A stretch of DNA of 64,000 bases from Pomacea canaliculata (lineage: Eukaryota; Mollusca; Gastropoda; Architaenioglossa; Ampullariidae), in assembly GCF_003073045.1 (NCBI RefSeq), contig NC_037602.1, forward strand, positions 558,001-622,000. The letters are read 5' to 3'. This document shows, piece after piece, positions 29,628 through 42,100 of this stretch. Made by a program: the position numbers and the translations under genes. The notes beneath the pieces are model-generated. The model saw nothing but the letters and a program-made list of their open reading frames with translations, did not search any database and was not told the DNA's origin. The first letter of the stretch is position 1. Every line of letters begins with the position of its first letter.

Positions 29628-32317
29628 GTGCACGTTGTGTTCATACAGGAAGAAGAGATCAGGCGTTGGAGACCAAGTCCCTGAGGAAATTCTCCAAAGT
29701 TCCAAAGTAAAGACCAAGGAACATTATCAGAGCACAGTCGCCACTAAGTGGGCTGCGTGGGCTGTGTGGGCTATGTGGGCTACCCCAGGCAGGAGTGAGG
29801 GGACGCAAGCAAGTCTGTTTGGGTCACGTGACTCGGCACTGCAGTCTGTATAAGATAGTCATTTTTGAAAATGTCCGACACCAAGGTGACAGGGAAAACA
29901 AGGGTTGTCTAGCGGGTTGGCTGGACAATGAGGACCTAGCGCCCCTCCGGACAGACCTTTGTAGTCTGGTCAGCGTCTAACCAGTTCCTCCCGGCGACAC
30001 GTAGCTGTGTACCAGTGTGGTGGGTACAGGTGGTGCCAGTCAGAAGATGAATAAAGCAAATAAACATGTGTCAAAATAAAAATAAAAAGTCGTAGGAATT
30101 TTGCATTTTGAATGTCTTACAGAATACTTTAACTACATGGTCTATCGTCCAATTTTATATCCCGCAATGAGCGACTCACACTGCAAGTGCCGGGCGAAAT
30201 TCTGGACTTGTTCAGGAACTGATGATTACTGACCATCCTTATAGGTACAAACATGCAACACAGACAGTGGGAGATGATAGGAATATAACTTGTGTAGTGC
30301 GGTGTAAGAAAGTAAGAGACATATCTGTTGACAGCTCACAGTCAGATTTGCCAGATGTACACAGAAGTCATCCCCCTCCCATAATAACTACAAGAACTGT
30401 CTCACAGTTCGCTTGCTGTGGTTGATTTATCTCCCCCTCCCGATGAACGAAAAAGCAATTGTGGTATTCAGAAAGTATGAAAGTATTATACATTGTACAA
30501 CACAAAAGCAAGGTGACAGTCCCGCCTGACACAAAATGTCTGTGTGTAGCCCAGCTTCCTGCCTTCGTGCAGAACGTCCTCCACTGTCCCCCTCGAGTTT
30601 AAAGTCTGATTACCGTGCACTGAGTCGCATCGTGTCTCTGGCTTTTGCCATCGCCGCCTGATTAATAATTTGCAGTCTGTCAACTCGTTCACCGACTCTC
30701 GACAAGTCCAACACCGCTGCCCTCAGTGCGGATGAACTCGGGAGACGATGATGACCGCCACAGGATGACAATGGAGGTCCGCCAGCTTCCGCCTGCGACG
30801 CGCTGAGGACACACAGCTTCCGGCGAGGAACGTGACTCGCCGACACTCCGACCCCCCTGGGTCAGGGGTCACCAGAGGGCGCCAGGCGGACCTACTTGCT
30901 GAGATCTTGGCGCAGATTAGTCTCCCCTGACGACAAGAGGACCTTTGTTGGTGTTGTAAGTAGGAGTCCTAGGATTTCCCGGCACACGCACAGCGACAAG
31001 TAATCCTGCAGTTGTTGTCGTACAGGGCTTGTACAGCTGACAGCTATTTCTTATTTCAGGATAAACATCGGGTAGGCACTTGCTACACCAACTCAAGATA
31101 AAATTGTTTGCCGCCAAGGGGACAATCGTGTTTGTACTTCCGCTAAGAAGAAAGATTTTGTTACAAAACGAGGGCGAAGTCGATGGCTGCTTAGTGTTGT
31201 AGTCCTTGCTACTCATTGAGGGCACAGGGCCTCAGTGGATGCTTGTCAGGGAGTAAAACGAATCTCAAGCAGAAGAGCTCTCAATGTGGGTACAGCGGTC
31301 TCGCAGCTTTGGGTACCCAGTACCCTCGCCATCTTCTGTCTGTATTCTCAGTTGATAAGGACAACACACAAACAATAACACAACATATAAACCCAAACAG
31401 TATATAAACACAACATATAAACATCGTATACACGATGTGGTGTGTATGGAAGGAAAAAAAGGTATATATATTAATAGGGGTGTATATATATATATAGAAG
31501 GGTATGTATGTTTTATAAATATAAAACAAGTACAGGCACACGTGTGAACGATGTCGGTTGCGAGAGTTGTGCCTCTGATGTTCCTGTCAGCTCGTGAAAT
31601 AAATTCTTACCTCATGTTATCTCATTTTATCTTAAAGGAGAAGAGATACCAACAATGAGGGTTCTTGTGCAGGATCGTCAGTACCTTTCTCCACAACCAT
31701 TCCTACCTCCTACCCACCCCATCTTTCCACCCCACGAACATCAAAGCTAAGGAAGCCGTCATTTTGGTTCCCCGACTTTTTTTTGTTGGTATTTTTTTTT
31801 TGTTGTTGTTTTTTTACTCAATTTCAATTTTCGGCTACGAGAAAAATGGATTTGAGCGAGATTTAGATACAAATATTGTTGCTTTAGTTTGTTTAGGTTT
31901 ACACCAAGTATGTTTCTGCTGAAGTAAGCATCACACTCAGTCACACGGTGCGTGAGAGGCTTTCACCTTCACACAGCGGCCACCACAGACACAAAGTTTG
32001 TCACGTGCGTGTAACTGTGACACCTGCAGGTGTCGGGCGAATATATACATAGATATGTTTGCTTTGTTTTGTTTTTCTGTCAAGTTAGAAACATTGTTAT
32101 GACATCTGACCGTCTGAGCAATGGAGGTCGTTATTTATTTTTCTTTTTTGCTTTTTGTATTGTTCATATTTTCTAGACTCACAGTCAGAGCTACACAGTA
32201 TTGAGTTTAAACTATGTTTATATTACTAATGCTCATGTTTCCATGTTTTAATCTTTCCCTTTAGTTTCTCAATGATTGCAGTAGCAGTTAGTATCACATA
32301 CATGAAGATCAAGTAAC

Positions 32318-32766
32318 AACACATTGTAAGATATTGTAGGGAGTAGTAACACCTTGTAAGACATTGTAACAACTAGTAACACATTGTAAGGCATTTTGAC
32401 TAGTAATAATACATTGTAAGACAATGTGACGACTGGTAACACATTGTAAGACAGTGTAACAACTAGTAACACCTTGTAAGACAGTGTAACAACTAGTAAC
32501 ACATTGTAAGACAGTGTAACAACTAGTACAACACATTGTAAGATATTGTACGGAGCAGTAACACATTGTAAGACCCTGTAACAACCAATACAACACCTTG
32601 TAAGACAGTTGTAACAACTAGTAACGCATTGTAAGACAGTGTAACAACCAATACAACACATTGTAAGACAGTGTAACGACTAGTAACACATTGTAAGACA
32701 GTGTAACAACTAGTAACAACACCTTGTCAGACATTATTACAACCAATAACTACACCTTGTAACAGC
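32318..32766. repeat. 30-bp minisatellite, about 15 copies
   Basis: The unit is AACTAGTAACACATTGTAAG followed by ACAGTGTAAC. Some copies carry 1-3 extra bases. On the minus strand it reads as repeated CYTVLQCVTS, a by-product of a 30-bp period. Confidence 0.93.
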
Positions 32767-33460
32767 ATGACAAGCCAGTACAGATGATCTGTAATACAGA
32801 GTGTAAGAGAGGTTTCCTAGCCAACTATTACCAATCTATCAAACCTTCAGTCACTAGTAAACCACTGTTTACCGGGAAGTTGTTTACATAATACACATGA
32901 GTATACTCAGTCTCAATGACTCGTGTCAAAATGCTGGCTACTTTAAATTTCTTGAAATAAACTGGGAAGACACAGCTTTCCCCACTGGCTTGTCATTATC
33001 TGTGTGGGTTTTTTACAGATAGACATGTAAACACTTCAGTTGTTGAACAAATACATGTACACCATCTGCTACTTCACTTTACTGGATTTCCAACTGTAAT
33101 GAGTTTCATGAGCCTTTAAGTGACAAAATAACGGTAACAGATTATGTTGAGGAACCTGTTAGAAATATCAGCAAGAGTACAGCCCCCCCTGTGTGGTCGT
33201 CGTCATAAAGTGTACAGGTGTAACGGGTACAGATGTGTTGAAATGCTTGATACATATACTGACATATACAATGACACCCATACTTCCCGATACCCAAAGT
33301 CCTAAGCGAACACGTGTTTACTACTCAACTGAAGTCTAGGTTTCTATAGCATTTCTATAGCAACACTTGTTTTTTCGGCAAAACACAGACAAATGGATAT
33401 TCAAGTGTGAGGAATGGTCGCAGTTAGACCGAAAACAAACGTTAGCAGAGGACAACCCAG

Positions 33461-33481
33461 TCACGTGGGCGGCCCACGTGA
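33461..33481. promoter_or_regulatory. Inverted pair of CACGTG E-boxes
   Basis: A 10-bp perfect inverted repeat with one central base (TCACGTGGGC, G, GCCCACGTGA) contains two CACGTG E-boxes 13 bases apart, start to start. Such sites bind bHLH dimers (USF, MITF/TFEB, Clock/Bmal or Myc classes). No gene is evident nearby; the closest is C1q gene A about 2 kb away. Confidence 0.3.
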
Positions 33482-34479
33482 TGACGCTGATGGTGATGCA
33501 CACCACTGTCTTACTGCAGCTCACGTCCACAGAGAAGAAGGTGCGTGTAAATATTGTCAGCAGCTTCATCGTTTGATGAACGAGGCTGAAACATGGACAT
33601 CGTTATAAATACAATCTGACGTGTACATTGTCGCCATGTCTGTCTACCTACAGTCTGTTGCAGTGCGAACGTGAATATCTCGTGAGTTCAAGGACTGCAG
33701 TTGACCATGAACCCTGACAAAGAACAAATCAAGTCTGTCTTCGTGGCTTGCCGTCAGTAAACTCAGGCCGGAAAGAAGCCCACGCTGAATTTAAAATTAG
33801 AAAGACCTCACAGAATTCAAAGCTCCCTTGTGTTCTACCGAGTTAGGGTCAAAGGGCAAGTTGATTGCTTATCAGATCACTATTCTCTCTCTCAGTCAAC
33901 AGCTGTCGCGGACCGCAATGGCCGGCGGTGGATGGCGTCTGTCCGGCTGCACGTTGGTGACAAGAATTTGTCGAGCCCACCTCTCGCACCCTGTCTGCTC
34001 CCTCCCCACAGTGTTGTTACAAGTTCCTTGCTCTGTACACCGGCAGCTGCTAACAACAGACAATGCAGATGGCAGCTACACACGTCACGCCGTTACGTCA
34101 CCCTGCATGTTGCATGTAACACCATTTGTAACATCACCACCCGTAGGATGAGCACAACTTGCAGCAGTTAAAAATATCAGCAAGTTACCTGTAACATGAA
34201 ATATATAATATACACACATACTTTATAACAACATGCTACAGTATACACTTGTGTGACAGTTGTGACAGTTGTGTTACATCCTGTCGGCGACAACAACGAC
34301 ATCCAGCTACACAGTAGTGTATACAGTTGTCAGGGTACTTACACATGAACAAGCATGGCAGCCAGCTGTAGCTACATGTACCCTGTGTTGCCATCTTCTG
34401 TATCCTGTCTGACTGTAGAGGTTGAAGTGCCGTGTATTCAACATCAACCTGTAGATCGTTATGTACTCTACGAGTAGTC

Positions 34480-34640
34480 ACCTGTATATACGTGTACTCT
34501 GTGTGTAATCCTCTGTGTATATATAGGTGTGTAGTCCTCTGTATATACTAGTATTGTGTGCATAGTCCTCTGTGTATACATGTACTCTATGTGTGGTGTT
34601 CTGTATATATGTGTGTACTGTCTGTCGGTAGTTGTAGACA
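34480..34640. repeat. GTGTAC/GTATATA degenerate repeat
   Basis: Imperfect copies of 'gtgtgtaatcctctgtgtata' style sequence extend for about 160 bp. Confidence 0.7.
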
Positions 34641-35441
34641 CGTAGTGTACATGTGTTGATGGCAGTTTCAAATCAGTGTGTCAAGATGTATTCAATGTGC
34701 TGCGTGTGTGTGTGTTGTGTGTCGGCAGTCTCGTGTACACGTGTATCTGTGTGCACGCTGTCCGGCAAGCGGTGGCGAGGTCCGCACACAGGAGGAGAAA
34801 GCCTCGAGGTCTGCGTTGTGCGCTGAGTGCATGATTACATCTACAGGAGGGGCAGGACACTAGACAAAGGTTTTTTTCCAGCGTGTGACACACACTACAC
34901 TCTCCCAGCGACTGACACACGCTACAATCATAAAGTGACTGACACTGCCAGTGACTGACACACATGGCACTCGCCCAGTGCCAAGACTCGAGAGCTGACA
35001 CAGACCTTTGTTGTGACGCTACAGGAAACATTATCACCTGTACAGACAGGGAGACAATCCTGACATAATTCTCCAGTGCACTCAGATGGAAAGTAGCTTA
35101 TCTCCCTTTTCTCATTGGCAGCAAAATGTTGCAAACTGTCAGTGACATGTCTCGCCCTTTAGAACACTTGGTGTCCGTAAACAGAAATGTTACGATTTAC
35201 TAATGTTATGTGATAGTTTTACGTCATTCCTTTTTTATGATAATAATCAGTGATGAAGAGAATGCAGAGTTTGTATTAATAATTATTTATGTGCACAGTT
35301 GCACATAACAGGGAGAGAGGAGGGGGAAGAGGAGAAAATGAAAAAAAGCAATGGGTGAAGGGAGAAAACGAATCAAGAGTAGGATGGAAGGAGACAAACA
35401 AGACTAAAACGAATAACAGAGAAAATATTGCGATGATAGTT

Positions 35442-35447
35442 TTTATT
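35442..35447 (-). promoter_or_regulatory. Candidate poly(A) signal for C1q gene A
   Basis: On the minus strand the hexamer AATAAA occurs about 170 bases after the stop codon of gene A. Cleavage would fall near 35420-35430. Confidence 0.4.
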
Positions 35448-35616
35448 GTTTTCAAGAAAATGCTCTGCACCCTGTTTGAGTCGTTACGTGCGTTGAAGCT
35501 GTTGACCTGTTGATGTGTTAATGTACTCTGATGTCGTCACTGGTGAGGTCACCTCATGCGACAGATACGTCACACGAGGGAGGTGACGTCGCGCATGTCA
35601 CATGCGCCAGGTGACG

Positions 35617-36998
35617 TTACGCATCCAGGTGGAGGAGCGTGATGGACAGGAAGGAATGGTAGGAGCCCCAGTACAAGCCCTGTGCGAATGTCTCCAGCCA
35701 CACCTTGTCTCCGGCCTTGACCCGCGCCGACACACCCGACGAGCAGGAGGGCGGGTACTGGCTGGTGACGTCAGGCCCCCGGGCTCTCACGAGGATGTTG
35801 CCGTTCACCTTGAGGTCAACTGCGAAACGTCCAGTAAAGTCCGGGAACATCTGGAAGTTGATGGCGTAGATTCCAGAATACTTGACCGAGTACACGCCAG
35901 TGGTCGGGTCAAATCCGTCTCCGAGGTCGAAGACCTCAGTAAAGCGGATGGGAACAAGGTCAGGGACGTTGACCTTTCCGTCACTAGGCATAGGAAGCTG
36001 ACCTAGAAACGCCGCTCTTGACTCTGTAATTAGTAAACAAAATGTAAGAAATGAAGTAAAATTCCTGGATCATAGAAAAGGGCTGTTATACTCGTGTTTC
36101 AATGATTTATGTCTTCAATGGATTTAACAAATAAGTAATGAAATCTGTATGAAAACAGCAAACGACTTTTGAGTGTTGTCAGGGCAGTCAGCACGTGCAC
36201 GTGTTGTGTCAAATACATGGAGATCTCACCTGGAATTCATGTCTGACCTACAAAATACAATCTCTCTCTCTCTCCCGGTCCTTCAATATTCAAAATTCTT
36301 CCCTCTCTGTCTTCATTTTCTTACCTTCAGAATTTTCCAAAGCTGCGACTCTTGCCACTAAGGCTTCGACATCCTGAAAACGAGAAAAACAATTGACTAA
36401 GGAAACATACGCTGCATATATTTTGATATCATTGTGTATACGATATGTTGATACTTGGGTATATGAAGGCACGACAGAATGAACACAATTTCACACACAG
36501 GCAGACACATGCCCCCGTTTAAAAAATACATGTTATTTCTGTAAGTTGTAAGTTAATATGCATACCATGCGTGTGTGTGTGTGTGTGTGCACGCGCTAAC
36601 ATGAGTTTTACGTGTTCCACATCTTCCAGCGGCCTTTGAGTAAAATTACAACAATGTTCGAAGAGGAGAGGCTGCCTTGTGTTTTATCTTCTCTGTATAA
36701 TCGGGTTTCACACGGGACAGAATAAAATGTGCAGTGGAAACCACTGAGCTCCGGGCTCTACAATTACAAATTACACTTACGGCACAAGGCGCGTGTTCTC
36801 ACGAAAATGTCTTTATTGTGGGATCTCTGAAAACTCAGGAATAATACATTGTGTATACTTTATATAAACTGTCCGCACCTGCGAGAGTTTGCTAACCACA
36901 ACTTGCAGTGGGTTTACATCATCGGACCGTTTGACCACGTGACTTGCAGCTGTCACACCCGCAGATGCAAAGATCACCAAAAGTAAATACATCTTCAT
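35617..36998 (-). CDS. C1q domain-containing secreted protein A, 191 aa
   Basis: Coding exons on the minus strand are 36879-36998, 36325-36373 and 35617-36023 (576 bases). Exon 1 encodes a signal peptide (MKMYLLLVIFASAGVTA) and a short linker with KRSDD. The 49-base second exon encodes a heptad-type helix (DVEALVARVAALENSE) suited to trimer formation. The third encodes the globular C1q/TNF-like fold: FTEVFDLGDGFDP, GVYSVKYSGIYAINFQMF, DLKVNGN, SGVSARVKAGDKVWLE, then SFLSITLLHLDA. There is no collagen stalk, as in many molluscan C1q-domain proteins that act as soluble pattern-recognition or clumping factors. A noncoding leader exon ending at 37217 and a 3' splice site at 37033-37035 are also supported. 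It is the most divergent of the three paralogues in the window. Confidence 0.92.
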
Positions 36999-37216
36999 AA
37001 TGGTACTCCAAAGAAGATAAATTTGTTCTTTTCTGTGAGAGGAAACACACAGAACAACACAATAAAAATTAATGTTTCAGATCACCATCATTATCACACT
37101 GTCTTCTTTCTCATGCTTTACATTATTTGTTCTTCTCATTTACAGGAAACATAATTCGACACAAAATAAAGGAGAACAAAATGCAGAAATCTTCCTTTAT
37201 TGACAGAAATACTCAC

Positions 37217-37260
37217 CTTTGAGAGCGAGAAGTGTCTGAGCACCCAGTCAGACCACAAAT
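37217..37260 (-). other. Putative noncoding leader exon of C1q gene A
   Basis: The minus strand reads CTCTCAAAG followed by GTGAGTATTTC, a strong donor. The matching acceptor (TTTCCTCTCACAG) is at 37033 and up, 35 bases before the ATG. Position and order match the leader exons of genes B and C. The 5' limit is unknown, and I see no clear TATA box. Confidence 0.5.
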
Positions 37261-39094
37261 GACTGATGTGTGTTCCACCCATGGATTTGTAGAGGGCAGG
37301 AGAGAAGTAAGCAGGTACACAGGTGTGTCGTCAATGTAGATAACCACATCCGACCTGTAGACGACTACCTTGTCAAACTGTGAGTGGTGTTTATTACACA
37401 TCTTGATTGATGACTCAAACATGTCTCTCTGTCTAGATGTTGATAAAGGATATTGAAACTTTGCAAAGCTGACATTATCAAAAACTAATAAACAACATTC
37501 ATCTGTCAGACCTGTCTGAAATAAAATAGTGAAGGTGACAAGAGACGTGGCTCGAAGTCTGTTTTATTTACAAACTTATGAACCAATTTCATTTTGCCGG
37601 AGCACTGGGCTTCAAACATTCATTCTTGGAATACTGTACCAATGCAGAATATTGCATGGAAAGTGAAAAACAAAAACTGACTGACATCACCTAAAATATG
37701 TAATATGTGATGTGACATTGGCTGTCAACTTTACACCGCGACACAAAAGGTCGATTATAACATTCTACACAATGTAAAGAGATATATAATGTAGAAGCAA
37801 TGTAGAAATCTCAATACTATAAACTGTGTAGTATACGCTGTCAAAATAGGTAATATTTACTGTAGTATATATAAAGGACACTAATATAAGTCTAGAATAC
37901 ACTTTGTGTATTTATACAGAGCATCGTCCTGCAAAACAAACAATGAAAGCTCTCAACACACAGGTGATACAGACAACCAGGGACATAATTCATGTCGTGA
38001 CACACACACAAGTACACACACACACAGACACAGACACACGCAAGTACACACAGACACACACACACACAGACACACGCAAGCACACACACACAGACACAAC
38101 AAACGTTCGGGAAATATAGAGACAATGTTGTGAGATGACAATAGTTGATAATGTTGATGTGAGATTTCTGACTAGACATGGGTGTCTGACACCTGTACTT
38201 ACAAAGTTTCTTGTGCAAAGATGTTGCTGTGCGTTTGTTTTGTGTGACTGGTTGTCAGTAGAAGTAACATCAAGTAGTTTAGAGCAGTAAATGTGACCTC
38301 GTCTTGTCATGACACACACTTGTCATGACACCCAGTGTCTGTAAGACAAATGTCAAGACGTCATCGTTTCAAGAGGATGTGCAAGGTGTGCATATGAAAA
38401 CTAAAATGTTTTCCGAGCCTAATTAACTGGCATTAGGTGTAGTCTAATCAACCAACACTAAATGTTCTCCGACAACAAATGGAGGTTTCATGTGACAGCG
38501 GTCGTTGTAGCCTTTATCAGGTAGATGTTTGTGTCAGTGTTGGGTCTCACCTGCATTTACGTCAGCAGTACAAAGGGAAATTAATCTTCGCTGAATAAAA
38601 CGAGGACGAATATCCCTGTATTGTGAGCAGCAAAACAAAAGTTGAGTTTCATCCTCGGTAAGAGCTTCACAACATTTATTTTTGTATATATATTAATAGT
38701 CGTCTAGAGTTGTGAGAGTTGTGTCCCTTCGCCTAACAGGCCGAGATGATTGTCTCCCCTAGATGTTATGCTAGTGAAGTGCCGACTGTCGGCTGTGCTG
38801 GCTGCAGTCCACTCCGCCCACTTCACTCGCTCTGACAGCCCTTGAGCTGCAGTGAATGAACTAAGTGATGGTCCGCCTCTTGTAGCTTCATTTCATGATG
38901 TTCCTTCATATTCTCAAGATGTTAAAATATTTTCTCTGTATTCTCCTGATGTCACCGACATTATTCTCTGGAGTCGTTACCCTTCCATCTACAGTTATCT
39001 CCCTTTACTGCCTGTGTCATCACGTTGTTCTTCCTTCTACATCTTTGTTACTATTGTCTTCTACATCTTTGTTATTATTATGCTAAAAGGTTCT
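37261..39094. other. Intergenic region between C1q genes A and B
   Basis: No coding exon is visible. A (CA)n-rich tract lies at about 38000-38100. The rest is ordinary sequence. Confidence 0.5.
37998..38099. repeat. (CA)n-rich microsatellite
   Basis: Interrupted CACACA and CACAGACA runs. The open frames on both strands across it are artefacts of the simple sequence. Confidence 0.9.
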
Positions 39095-39215
39095 ACATCT
39101 TTGTTACTATTTTCTGATCTTGTTTTGCGCAATGAGTCCACCTTTAGGTGAGATATTGCGCTTTATAAATTTCCACTTATTGTTGTTGTTATTATTAATA
39201 TTATTATTATAAATA
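39095..39215. repeat. Retroposon-like 3' tail
   Basis: The phrase 'gtgagatattgcgctttata', followed by (TTG)n and (ATT)n runs, resembles the 3' end of widespread LINE-tailed or SINE-type retroposons ending in trinucleotide repeats. Confidence 0.4.
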
Positions 39216-39319
39216 TAAAGGGTTTCTTGTGACGATAGATATCATTGATTCCCGATCAAAAACAAGCCAGAGCATCCATAAAGCATCCTACGTTGACATG
39301 TCAACATACAGTTCAGAAA

Positions 39320-39740
39320 GGATGAAAAGAGAGAAGACGAAATATATAGAAAAAGAGAGAAACTAAACTAAGCTAAACCACAAAGACAATAAATGAATAA
39401 ACAACTCACAATCAACTAAATGACTGAGTATGTACTTATACTTGAGGACAAAGGCAACTTTAGATACGAAGATGTTTTGTAACAAGTCAGAGTTACACAG
39501 CAAAAGATCGACGGCCATGTTCTGCTGTTAGTAATTATTATGTGAGCTGTACATGACAGAAATAATCACTTTGTATCATCTATGTTACAGTCCGCTGGTG
39601 TCTCTGAGTTGGTTTAAAGTTTATACTCAATAAATCAAAAGAAAGACAACGAGGTGGATATCATTTTAACTTGTTACCGGCTTTCACCCCGTCTCTGCAT
39701 TTCCGTTCATTGACATATTTACATGAAGACCACGTTGTCG
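39320..39740. repeat. Downstream part of the B/C duplication (B copy, empty site)
   Basis: This block is closely similar to 43045-43303 plus 44383-44409 plus 45573-45701 below gene C. At the matching points it lacks both hAT insertions, so it records the pre-insertion state: 'atctatgttacag' before insertion 1, and 'gagttggtttaaagtttata' at insertion 2. Confidence 0.85.
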
Positions 39741-41507
39741 TTAAGCCTCAGGAGTAACCAGAGTGATAGAGAGGAAGGAATGAACCCTACCCCAGTACAT
39801 GCCCTCCATGGAGGTCTCCACCCAGAGTTGGTCGGCGGCCCGGACACGCACAGACACGCCTGACGACACGGAGGCTGCGTAGGTTGTGATCTCAGTCGTT
39901 CGGGATCTCACCAGAAGGTTGCCATTCATCTTTAGGTCAACCTGAAAGCCCTCGTTAGTGAAATCTGGGAACATCTGGAAGTTGATGACATAGACTCCCG
40001 AGTACTTGGCTGTGTACACTCCTGTCACGGGGTTGAAGCCATCTCCGAGGTCAAAGACTTCAGAGAAATGGATGGGAGCTTGTTTTGGCACGTTGGTCCG
40101 TCCATCACTGGTTATGGGCAGCTGACCGAGAAACGACGCCTTCCGTTCTGTAATAAAGAAAACATTTGCTTTGTTTTTAGCAGGACTTAGTAAACAGGAG
40201 TTGTCGTGCTCAAAGTAATGAGTGAATAAATAAGCATGCACGGAGTGAGTCTCTAAACATGTTTACACTACAAAAATATTGAATTCAGATGTTTTGAATT
40301 CACTATCATTTCAGTTTAACAATTACGGCGAAAAATTTAAACCTGGGCAAAAACGAAGGAATTCATCTTGTTACAATCAAGAAGTTTCTACTGTCCACAG
40401 TTCCTACCTCTCCCCTGAGGTAACTGCTCTCCAACATCGACAACGAGAACTACAGTGACAACTACAGTTAGACCTACACCGCCCACACAGCCGACACCTA
40501 GAATGCTCGAGAACACGTCTGTCCTTCTAAAGCTTCACTGAGGGCCAAGCAAAGACGATGATGCGAACTCTTCTGTATTGTACTCGTTCTTAGTTTTGTA
40601 AGCAATACATTTTTATCATCATACTCTGTTGAGTTGAGGACGTGCGACCAGAGAGTCTTCAGTAGGGTTTCCTTGCATGGATACATCGTTAGACCAATGG
40701 ACGAGAATGGACACCAACGAATGTCTGTCCTACTTTCCAAATTCTTCTCCTCTCAAAGATTTTGAAAATAAAATATTCTTACCTATAGAATTTTCTAGTG
40801 CTGTGATTCTTGCCAGTAATGTTGTGACATCCTGGAACGTCCAGAAAAAAACATGACCACCATCTTGTGAAAAACATATATGTATATAGAAAAACGCATA
40901 TACGATACACACAACTGCATACAGATGTACAAAAGTACATTGTCATTAAGAGAGTTCAGTTCTTGACCATACAAGTCATTATACATATATAACCTTACAA
41001 GTAATTATATAACCAGACAAGTCATTATATGACCATACAAGTCATTACATAACCAAACAAATAATTATATCACCATGCAAGTCATTATATCACCACACAA
41101 CTCATTTAGTTTTGTATTTAAAGCTCAGACTGGGGAGCCTCCTGTGTCCAGTCAAGCGCCATCAGGAGAAGACAACTCAGGTTCCCTATTTGTAGCAGGT
41201 GACTGACTAGTCATTAAGTCCTGTGTGTTTACCTGATGCCCCTGCATCTCTACCTGACATGTCGCAAGTAAAATCTCATATTTGAAATACAAACCACGTG
41301 ACTACAGGTGTTGGATATTATCGCACAGTGACAAAGATGTCAAACATCATCTACAGACAGTTGTTGCTTAAGGAAGGAAGAGTTGTTTACCTGCGAGAGA
41401 TTGTTGACCACAACTTGCAGTGGGCTGACATCGTCTGACCGTTTGACGACGTCTGCTGCTACCACAACCGCCAATGTCAAGGTCACCATGAGTAGCAGCA
41501 TCTTCAT
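39741..41507 (-). CDS. C1q domain-containing secreted protein B, 190 aa
   Basis: Coding exons on the minus strand are 41391-41507, 40783-40831 and 39741-40147 (117, 49 and 407 bases). The product starts with a signal peptide (MKMLLLMVTLTLAVVVAA), then DVVKRSDDVSPLQVVV, a coiled-coil exon (DVTTLLARITALENSI), and a C1q fold with FSEVFDLGDGFNP, GVYVINFQMFPDF, VDLKMNGN and SVRVRAADQLWVE. It is close to protein C along its length. Intron 2 contains about 540 bases that gene C lacks. A TATA-like box and a leader exon lie upstream at about 42023-42100. Expected role: secreted lectin-like recognition or haemolymph protein, forming trimers. Confidence 0.93.
40960..41105. repeat. About 22-bp tandem repeat in intron 1 of C1q gene B
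   Basis: Six or so imperfect copies of 'gaccatacaagtcattatat' with 'aac' spacers. The equivalent intron of gene C has a single copy near 46400, so the array changed size after the duplication. Confidence 0.85.
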
Positions 41508-42022
41508 GTTGAGATCGCTCAGGATGGTGAGAGCTTATTGTTCCTGAGGAAGAGCGAATCACAATAATTATGAATTGACCACAACATACATAATTGTGAA
41601 TTAACAGCAGCACATATAAGTATGGTCTGCTTTGCTGTAAAGTCTTGACAAGCCAGTAAAGCACTGGACACTGACGCCACTTCAGTCTACCGTAGAGGGA
41701 AGCTTCTCGTACAGCTGAGCTCAGTTCAATGTTCTAGAATCTCGAGAAGGTTTTTGTTTTTCCCAACATTATAAAGAACACATCGTGAGCTCTGCTTTCC
41801 TTGTGACCTGTGGGTCTGACACTGGATTAGGATGTAAATTGAAATAGAAGAATAAGTAGTTCTGCTCATCGTCGTCATCCTCACAAAGATCATCATCTTC
41901 TCCGCCTCTTGGATTTATACATTGTTATTTAAAAAACGGAAAATGTTATTTTTCGCTCTCCAGGCATTATCTCTACACGAAGCACAACACTAGGTAAAGG
42001 CAGAGATCACAACAAATGTTAC

Positions 42023-42070
42023 CTTGAAGAAGGACAGGTTCTGAGGCAGGAACCAGTGTGGATGTCTCTA
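42023..42070 (-). other. Putative noncoding leader exon of C1q gene B
   Basis: The minus strand ends CTTCTTCAAG followed by GTAACA at 42017-42022. The partner acceptor (CGCTCTTCCTCAG) is at 41544-41546, and the second exon starts at 41543, 36 bases before the ATG. The 5' limit is estimated from the TATA box about 30 bases upstream. Confidence 0.55.
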
Positions 42071-42082
42071 TAAACTCAGCCT

Positions 42083-42100
42083 TGTATATATATATATACA
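42083..42100 (-). promoter_or_regulatory. TATA-type core promoter of C1q gene B
   Basis: A TGTATATATATATATACA run lies about 30 bases upstream of the leader exon. Upstream of it the phrase CTCCAGTTC..GGTAC recurs in the gene C promoter region. A (TA)n microsatellite is the alternative reading. Confidence 0.5.

Larger units (their letters stand above)
22461..35616. other. 13-kb gene-free, minisatellite-rich region
   Basis: I find no exon with conserved protein content on either strand here. Open frames are short and mostly explained by tandem repeats whose unit lengths are multiples of three. The region holds at least ten unrelated minisatellites, listed separately, plus one copy of a dispersed repeat. 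Promoter elements of the vWA gene are expected just above 22460, but I see no clear TATA box. Confidence 0.6.

Noticed and set aside
32269-32661. 130-aa minus-strand frame of CYTVLQCVTS repeats
   Set aside because: Product of the 30-bp minisatellite; no supporting gene structure.
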